A stretch of 64,000 nt of DNA from NCBI RefSeq assembly GCF_014649775.1, contig NZ_BMTR01000002.1, positions 310,001-374,000 on the forward strand. Direction: 5' to 3'. Made by a program: the position numbers and the translations under genes. The DNA comes from Streptomyces longisporoflavus (lineage in GTDB: Bacteria; Actinomycetota; Actinomycetes; Streptomycetales; Streptomycetaceae). Below are positions 59,188 through 64,000 of the stretch, in pieces. The notes beneath the pieces are model-generated. The model worked only from the letters and a program-made list of their open reading frames with translations. It searched no databases and was not told the origin of the DNA. The stretch's first letter is position 1; each line of letters starts with the position of its first letter.

Positions 59188-59415
59188 TCAACTGCCGCTG
59201 GTGTCACGCCTGTTGTCGCCTGCGCCCGCCCGTGCTATCAGCGCCGCCCCCGAACCGCGGCCGTGCAGGCCCTGATTGAGCTCGCGCAGCACCGCCTCCA
59301 GCAGGCTGCGTGTGCCGCCCACGGGCGCGTCCGCGATCTCGCCGCGCCCCTCGGGGCCCGGTATCGGGCCCATGCCGCGCCGACCCGTCGTGGTGCGGGG
59401 GGTGCGGGGGCTCAC
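59188..59415 (-). CDS. Small hypothetical protein translationally coupled to flavodoxin gene
   Basis: 75 aa. Its GTG overlaps the TGA of the flavodoxin-domain gene (GTGA). The middle reads GGTRSLLEAVLRELNQGLHG, a plausible amphipathic helix, with disordered Gly/Arg-rich ends. No family recognised. The coupling and helix are the only evidence for coding. Confidence 0.4.
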   Translation of the reverse strand: MSPRTPRTTTGRRGMGPIPGPEGRGEIADAPVGGTRSLLEAVLRELNQGLHGRGSGAALIARAGAGDNRRDTSGS

Positions 59416-59936
59416 AGGCCCGTGCCGGCGGCGTCGGCGCCGGCGAGCCGGTGGTGGATGCGCTCCGCCCAGTTGTCGACGGCCTTCCAGTCCCGGTGAT
59501 CGCCGTAGCGTCCGCCGCGCGCCCGGAAGGCCAGATGCTGCCACCTGGTGACGTGGTCCCGGTGGACGGCCCCGGCCAGCATCTGGTGCTCCCTGGGGCG
59601 GATGAGGGAGCGGATGCCCGCCAGTTGGCGGGGCTCGGCGCCGCCGCGGACGGGCCAGCGGCCCGCGTGGGGCGGCACGCTGACGCTGTACAGCCATGTG
59701 GGGTGCGTGGCCAGGGTGCTGGGGTGGCTACGGATGAAGTCGGTGGCCTGCCCGAGCCAGGCCCCGTTATGCACCGCGCTGCCCAGCACGAACGCGTCGT
59801 AGACGCCCGTCTTCTGCTCGGCGGCCAGCGGCACGACGACCGTGACGTGCCCGCACTCCGCGAGGCGTGTCGCGAGGCGTTCGGCGATGCCGTGGGTGGA
59901 GCCGTGCACCCCGGTGTAGCCGACCAGGATGTTCAT
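59412..59936 (-). CDS. Flavodoxin-domain protein (HemG-like)
   Basis: 174 aa, ATG with GAGGAG upstream. The FMN phosphate loop VGYTGVHGSTHGIAERLATR and the GVYDAFVLGSAVHNGAWLGQ strand-loop match the flavodoxin family related to protoporphyrinogen oxidase HemG. The C-terminal half has WQHLAFRARGGRYGDHRDWK. Such proteins occur in dormancy/hypoxia regulons alongside universal stress proteins, as is the case here about 850 bp away. Confidence 0.85.
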   Translation of the reverse strand: MNILVGYTGVHGSTHGIAERLATRLAECGHVTVVVPLAAEQKTGVYDAFVLGSAVHNGAWLGQATDFIRSHPSTLATHPTWLYSVSVPPHAGRWPVRGGAEPRQLAGIRSLIRPREHQMLAGAVHRDHVTRWQHLAFRARGGRYGDHRDWKAVDNWAERIHHRLAGADAAGTGL

Positions 59937-60791
59937 TCCGCAGCTCCTCTTCCGTGACGTGGGCACGGGCCGCTCGCAGGACGTGGACACAGATGCGGGA
60001 CAGGGGTACGGCCTTTCCCGGGAGCCGCACGGGGATCGCGGAACATCGAGAATGCTCGCCGGACCGGGAAAGGCCGCCGCCCCCGCGCCGGCGGGCAGGC
60101 GCCATGGGCGGCTGCCGGGCGAGGCGTCGTGGACGCGGCGCGGGGAAAGGGCACCGGGCCTTGCAGGCCGACGCAGTCCGCGGCTGTGCCCCGAGGCGCG
60201 ACATCCCGGCTCTCCCGCTGTCAGTTGAAAACTACACAGAAAGGTAGAACGCCGAGGTCTGGGGCATTAGCCACCATAGAGGGACTCGGCGGGGTCGAAC
60301 AGGCGTGTGTCGGCCACAGTAATCAACAGCCGCGACCAAAAGCCGACGGCCTCGGCCGGTCCGACCGGGGCCGGTTCGCCCCTCCCGGGCCGGCCCCTTC
60401 GGTGAAACCGTCCGAAGCACGGACCCTGCCGGAGGCCGCCGGAAGGTGGTGGCGCGTGAACGACACCCCGCCCACTGGAGTCCCCGGCCCGACGCCGGTC
60501 CTCAGAGCTCCGCTCACTCGGGCAGCGCCCCTGAACACCCGTACCCGGCAGGCACTGTGACCCTCGCGCGAGCGGCGGCGCTCCACGCCTGCGGGCGCGG
60601 ACTCGCGGCGCGGGCGCGTGACGAACCGTCCTCGCGGCTGGCAGACCGACGCGACGAGCGCTTCCGCCCCGACCTGCCGTCACAGCCCGAACACATCAGG
60701 CCACCTCTCCCGGCCACCGGGACCGCCGTCCCCCGTACCCGGGCTCCCCGGACCCCCCTGACTCCCACACCGCACCGCGGAGGTGCGCACC
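59937..60791. other. Long intergenic region between flavodoxin and universal stress genes
   Basis: 855 bp without a convincing gene. Open frames here lack ribosome-binding sites and have atypical composition. It contains divergent promoters for the flavodoxin gene and the universal stress protein, an AT-richer patch (GAAAACTACACAGAAAGGTAG, 60226-60246) and a GGGGCCGGTTCGCCCC dyad (60367-60382) that could be a redox/dormancy regulator site. The unusual length suggests a long 5' UTR, a small RNA or a decayed gene. Confidence 0.5.
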
Positions 60792-61646
60792 ATGCCCACG
60801 CAACAGACCATCACCGCCGGAATCGACGGCTCACCGGAGAGCCTGGACGCCGCCCGCTGGGCGGCCCGCGAAGCCCTGCGACGAGACCTGCCCCTCCACC
60901 TCGTCCACGCCGGCGGCCCACCGGCGAAGCACACTCGCCCGCCGGACGTCGACGCCCCCGCCCACCGCGAGAACAACGCCCTCGACCGCACGGTCCTGCA
61001 CATCGCGCACACCCACCCCACCCTTGCCGTCCTCGACGAGGAGGTCGCCGGGCCACCGGTGGAAGCACTGCTCGCAGCGGCCAGATCCTCGGCGCTGCTC
61101 GTCGTCGGCTCACGCGGCTCCGGCGCGCTCAGCAGGGCCCTGATCGGCTCGGTCGCCCTTGCCGTCGCCGCACGCGCGTCCTGTCCCGTCGCCCTGGTGC
61201 GGGCCAGCGCCGACTCCGAAGGTACGGGCCCGGGCCCGGCGGAGGGCCCCGACCACCCGGTCGTGCTCGGACTCGACCTCGAACGTGCCGGAGACGAACT
61301 CCTCGAGTACGCCTTCGACGCCGCGGCATCCCGCGAGGCGCCGCTCCACGTCGTGCACGTCTGGACCGCCCCCCTGATCCCCTCCGCCGACGCCATCGAC
61401 CCCCGGCCGGAGAAGGAGCACCGCCTCGCGGCCGAACTCGCCCCCTGGCGGCACAAGTTCCCCGGCACCCGGGTCACCGGCCGGCTCGTGCACGGCCTGG
61501 TCGGCCACCACGTGGTCAAGGCGGCCAGGGCGGCGGGCCTGCTGGTCATCGGCCGCCGCGTCCCCGCCGGGCCGCGTCTCGGACGGACCACGCACGCGGC
61601 GCTCCATCACGCCCGGTGCCCGGTCGTCGTCGTCCCGCACTACTGA
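60792..61646 (+). CDS. Universal stress protein, two Usp domains
   Basis: 284 aa, ATG with GGAGG upstream. The first Usp domain (1-140) has GIDGSPESLDAARWAARE and the ATP-binding GSRGSGALSRALIGS (G-2x-G-9x-G-S). The second (about 150-284) ends VIGRRVPAGPRLGRTTHAAL, where the second Gly is missing, so only the first domain probably binds ATP. Typical of hypoxia/dormancy-associated USPs of actinobacteria. Confidence 0.94.
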   Translation: MPTQQTITAGIDGSPESLDAARWAAREALRRDLPLHLVHAGGPPAKHTRPPDVDAPAHRENNALDRTVLHIAHTHPTLAVLDEEVAGPPVEALLAAARSSALLVVGSRGSGALSRALIGSVALAVAARASCPVALVRASADSEGTGPGPAEGPDHPVVLGLDLERAGDELLEYAFDAAASREAPLHVVHVWTAPLIPSADAIDPRPEKEHRLAAELAPWRHKFPGTRVTGRLVHGLVGHHVVKAARAAGLLVIGRRVPAGPRLGRTTHAALHHARCPVVVVPHY

Positions 61647-61720
61647 CGGACCTCCCGGCCGCGGGCGACTCACCCGCGGCGGAGGATGCCAGAACCGCCG
61701 GTTCCCGCTGCGATCTACGG

Positions 61721-62392
61721 ATGGCTGAAGCAAGCGCGTGGAACCCGGTCACCTTCGCCGTACGACAGGCGCGGAGTGTGCTCGGCATCGTGGATGAGGC
61801 GGCGAGCACGGTGATCCGTGGGCTGGCTGCCGCGGTTCTCGACCGCATGGACCTGGACGATCTCGTGTCCCGCGTCGACGTGAACGGGATCGTGGCCCGT
61901 GTCGACATACGACAGATCGTCGAACGCGTGGACGTGGACGCGATCGCCGACCGCGTGGACGTGGAGAGGGTCGCCGACCGTGTCGACGTGAATCGCGTCG
62001 CCGACCGCGTCGACGTGCAACGCGTCGTCGACCGTGTGGACGTGGACGCGATCGCCGGCCGGGTCGACGTGAACGCCGTGGCCGACCGCATCGATGTCGA
62101 CCGCGTCGCCGGCCAGGTCGACGTCAACCGGATCGCCGCACGGGTCGACGTCGACGCGGTGATCGTCCGGATCGATCTGGTGGCACTCACCCGCGAAGTC
62201 CTGTCCGAGATCGATCTCGGACGGATCGTCCGCGACACCGGAGGCGGAATGGCCGCCGAGACCACCGACGCGGTCCGCCTGCTCGGGAGGCGCGGCGACC
62301 GGAGCGCCAACCGCTTCGGAGACCTGCTCCTCAGGCGTGCGGGCCCGGCTCGGGACGAGGGCGCGGGTCCACCCGCCGGGCGTGCGCGGTGA
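61721..62392 (+). CDS. Nonapeptide-repeat protein upstream of RDD protein
   Basis: 223 aa from ATG 61721. Residues 1-42 hold a hydrophobic/amphipathic helix (FAVRQARSVLGIVDEAASTV). Residues 43-150 are twelve back-to-back 9-residue repeats, consensus [VI]-D-[VL]-x-x-[IV]-[AV]-x-R, for example VDVNGIVAR and VDVDAIADR. These are followed by two diverged units (IDLVALTREV, IDLGRIVRD) and a short basic tail. The periodic V-D-V and I-V pattern suggests an elongated solenoid or coil. The stop overlaps the GTG of the RDD membrane protein (GTGA), so the two probably act together at the membrane. Confidence 0.8.
   Translation: MAEASAWNPVTFAVRQARSVLGIVDEAASTVIRGLAAAVLDRMDLDDLVSRVDVNGIVARVDIRQIVERVDVDAIADRVDVERVADRVDVNRVADRVDVQRVVDRVDVDAIAGRVDVNAVADRIDVDRVAGQVDVNRIAARVDVDAVIVRIDLVALTREVLSEIDLGRIVRDTGGGMAAETTDAVRLLGRRGDRSANRFGDLLLRRAGPARDEGAGPPAGRAR
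61847..62170 (+). repeat. Twelve tandem 27-bp coding repeats
   Basis: The DNA encoding the nonapeptide repeats has a 27-bp period, with recurring GTCGACGTG and CGATCGCC-like words. The copies differ by several bases, so the array is old but still in frame. Confidence 0.8.
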
Positions 62393-62832
62393 CCGTACCG
62401 GAGGGCGGGAACGGGCCCGAACCGGCCGGGATCGTCTCGCGCGGCGTCGCGGCGGCACTCGACGTGCTGGTCCTGGTCGCTGCCTGCTTCGCGGTGCAGG
62501 CGGGCGTCGGATGCGTACGACTGCTCGTCACCGGGCCTCCGTTCCGCTTCCCCGAACCTTCCCTCTGGCTCTCCGGCGTCTCCGGGTGGGTCCTCGCCGT
62601 GCTGTACCTCGCCTGCTCCTGGGCCGCGATCGGGCGCACGGCGGGAGCCCGGCTGATGGGGCTGCGTGTCACGGACCGCGCCGGGGCGCTGCTCGGGCTC
62701 CCCCGGTCCCTGCTGCGTGCCGCCCTGTGCGTGACGTTCCCGCTGGGCCTTGTCTGGATCCCGTTCAGCAGACGCCGCGCCGCGCTACAGGATCTGGTGG
62801 TCGTCAGCGCCGTCCGTTACGACTGGCGCTGA
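62389..62832 (+). CDS. RDD family membrane protein
   Basis: 147 aa, GTG overlapping the previous stop. RDD features: SRGVAAALDVLVLVAACFAV (R-x-x-A-x-x-x-D), a second span WLSGVSGWVLAVLYLACSWA, the GRTAGARLMGLRVTD motif and a third span before RRRAALQDLVV. RDD proteins are small membrane proteins implicated in transport or Na+/H+ antiport; partner here is the repeat protein. Confidence 0.9.
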   Translation: MTVPEGGNGPEPAGIVSRGVAAALDVLVLVAACFAVQAGVGCVRLLVTGPPFRFPEPSLWLSGVSGWVLAVLYLACSWAAIGRTAGARLMGLRVTDRAGALLGLPRSLLRAALCVTFPLGLVWIPFSRRRAALQDLVVVSAVRYDWR

Positions 62833-62833
62833 A

Positions 62834-62858
62834 GCCGGCCGGCGGCAGGCCGGCCGGC
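62834..62858. terminator. GC-rich hairpin between convergent genes
   Basis: GCCGGCCG (62834-62841) and CGGCCGGC (62851-62858) form an 8-bp stem with a 9-nt loop, between the RDD stop (62832) and the MFS gene stop (62877). Likely a bidirectional terminator. Confidence 0.7.
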
Positions 62859-62876
62859 ACCGCGGGCCGCGCGTGC

Positions 62877-64000
62877 TCACCCGTGCCGGGTGGGGACCGG
62901 AGTCCGGGGCAGCATCGCGGCGGCGGCGAACCCGCCGAGCCCGATGGCGGCGAGCACCACGAGCGCCACGGCGTACGGTCCCGCGGCCGGGTTCGCGACG
63001 AGAATGGTGCCCGCGATCGCGGTGCCCACCGAGGAGCCGAGGTTCGACACACTGCGCGAGAGGCCGGATATCTCACCCTGCTGGTCCTCGGAGAAACTCG
63101 ACTGCACGACGTTGACCGAGGGTGTCAGCATCATTCCCATCCCGAGGCCGATCAGCAGCAGCCCGGGGACGAAGGTCCAGGCACTGGGTTCCCCGTGGGC
63201 CAGGGCGAGCAGCACACCGATGCCGCAGACCGTCGCCGCGAACCCGACCATGACGAGCGTGCGTTGCTCACGCCTCCTCGCGAACCGGGAGGCGCCGAGC
63301 GAGGTCACGAGCAGACCCAGCGTGGACGCGCTGAAGATCACGCCGGTGTCGATGGCGCTGTATCCCCGGACCACCTGGAGATAGGCGGCCACCACGAACG
63401 ACACCCCCATGAGCATCAGCCACTGGGTGTGCTGGGTGATCAGGCCGAGGTTGGACGTGCGGTTGCGGAAAAGCCCGGTGTGCAGCAGCGGTTGGGTCCC
63501 GGCGCGCTCTTTCGCCCGTACCCAGCGGAAGAAGGCCAGCAGGAGCAGGGCGCCGACGAGGAGCAGACCGCTCATCAGCCAGACGTTGTCGTCGGCGGCG
63601 AGGATGCCCATGACGACCAGGACCAGACCGGTCGCGGACAACACCGCGCCGCCGGTGTCGAAGACGCGCTCGGGGTCCGGAGGGAGCGGATCGTCGACGC
63701 GCCGGGTCAGCACGATGATCACGGCGACCACCAGGGCCTGGAAGACGAAGGCCGCCCGCCAGCTGATCGCCGAGGTGATGAGGCCTCCGATCAGGGGTCC
63801 CGCGGCGGCGCCGATGCCGCCCATCGCCATGATCGCCCCGAAAGCGCGGGCTCGGTCGGCCACGTTCGTGAACAGGAGGGTGGTGAGGATGTAGACGGGC
63901 GGGATGAGCAGGGCCGTGCCGACGCCCTGGAAGATGGAGTTGCCCAGGATGAGGATGCCGAGGCCGGGCGCCACCGCGCTGAGCACGGTGCCGATGCCGT
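62877..64000 (-). CDS. MFS transporter, DHA2 (EmrB/QacA-like) family (partial, 5' end outside window)
   Basis: At least 374 codons; the N-terminus lies beyond 64000. Membrane spans and loops typical of DHA2 drug-proton antiporters: GAIMAMGGIGAAAGPLIGG (motif C region), WRAAFVFQALVVAVIIVLTR, then an LPPDPER cytoplasmic loop and a run of further spans ending ALVVLAAIGLGGFAAAAML. Likely a multidrug or secondary-metabolite exporter. No regulator is visible on this side. Confidence 0.92.
   Translation of the reverse strand, partial: GIGTVLSAVAPGLGILILGNSIFQGVGTALLIPPVYILTTLLFTNVADRARAFGAIMAMGGIGAAAGPLIGGLITSAISWRAAFVFQALVVAVIIVLTRRVDDPLPPDPERVFDTGGAVLSATGLVLVVMGILAADDNVWLMSGLLLVGALLLLAFFRWVRAKERAGTQPLLHTGLFRNRTSNLGLITQHTQWLMLMGVSFVVAAYLQVVRGYSAIDTGVIFSASTLGLLVTSLGASRFARRREQRTLVMVGFAATVCGIGVLLALAHGEPSAWTFVPGLLLIGLGMGMMLTPSVNVVQSSFSEDQQGEISGLSRSVSNLGSSVGTAIAGTILVANPAAGPYAVALVVLAAIGLGGFAAAAMLPRTPVPTRHG

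Noticed and set aside
60129..60560. 143-codon plus-strand frame in the long spacer
   Set aside because: No ribosome-binding site, mixed low-complexity composition and no helix or strand pattern; it is not supported as a gene.
60446..61720. N-terminal extension of the nonapeptide-repeat protein back over the USP gene
   Set aside because: The extension is out of frame with the USP gene and reads as Arg/Pro-rich shadow; the repeat protein most plausibly starts at 61721.
1..64000. CRISPR array, rRNA or tRNA genes
   Set aside because: No regularly spaced identical repeats with unique spacers and no cloverleaf or rRNA-like stretch were noticed; the only regular arrays are in-frame coding repeats.

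Overview
The window has the hallmarks of a Streptomyces (or close relative) chromosome: very high GC, GTG/TTG starts, ATGA and GTGA stop-start overlaps, a PHO-box-controlled pst operon, a conservon (histidine kinase, roadblock, DUF742, GTPase, two P450s), a GH36 alpha-galactosidase, an AA10 LPMO, and a VMAP/trypco/MoxR conflict operon of the kind common in multicellular actinobacteria. No rRNA, tRNA, CRISPR, IS element or prophage was seen. The content looks like chromosomal-arm material, mixing metabolic, secreted and regulatory genes.

Layout. 0-4.8 kb: the end of a molybdo-hydroxylase operon, a TetR regulator with a double operator, a FUSC-type exporter and a flavin-binding (PPOX-like) protein. 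5-9.6 kb: a phosphate uptake operon pstS-C-A-B followed by a response-regulator-like protein that lacks the phosphoacceptor Asp; three PHO-box units lie upstream of pstS. 9.7-15.5 kb: ArsR, a shrunken CysRS/MshC-like protein, a PepSY membrane protein divergent from a Cys-rich copper-binding-type protein, a DHFR-fold protein and a thioredoxin-reductase-like flavoprotein. 15.7-17.8 kb: alpha-galactosidase.

18.0-27.5 kb is the most interesting block. A tightly coupled operon (trypco2 protein, trypsin-VMAP protein, MoxR-like AAA with degenerate Walker motifs, vWA-like/NB-ARC/TPR protein of the FxSxx-COOH system) converges, with a 12-bp 3' overlap, on a two-gene unit. That unit encodes a 57-aa FxsA-like peptide with an unusual C-terminus and an HExxH-type putative peptide hydroxylase. 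No radical SAM maturase is present. I infer a guarded conflict or signalling module with a RiPP-like peptide arm.

27.8-32.9 kb: membrane-tethered LPMO, secreted RTX-repeat protein, and a run of minus-strand regulators (ArsR-SRPBCC fusion, TetR) with a sugar acetyltransferase. 33.6-39.4 kb: a probable pipecolate/lysine catabolic operon (AmaA-like oxidase, HglS, AmaB-like dehydrogenase) headed by a catalytic-core-only AlaRS homologue. The AlaRS-like gene is preceded by a leaderless Ala-rich leader ORF and stem-loops that fit an attenuator.

39.4-49.9 kb: two tandem FG-GAP secreted proteins, an orphan ABC solute-binding lipoprotein, an exo/endonuclease-fold membrane protein, cupin, 2'-5' RNA-ligase-like protein, and a divergent EamA exporter/LysR pair. 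49.9-55.6 kb: a complete conservon whose first P450 lacks the ExxR motif. 55.8-59.9 kb: a secreted esterase, a PHB-depolymerase-type enzyme and a flavodoxin-domain protein. 60-64 kb: a universal stress protein, a protein built of twelve 9-residue repeats, an RDD membrane protein, and a partial MFS exporter running off the window.
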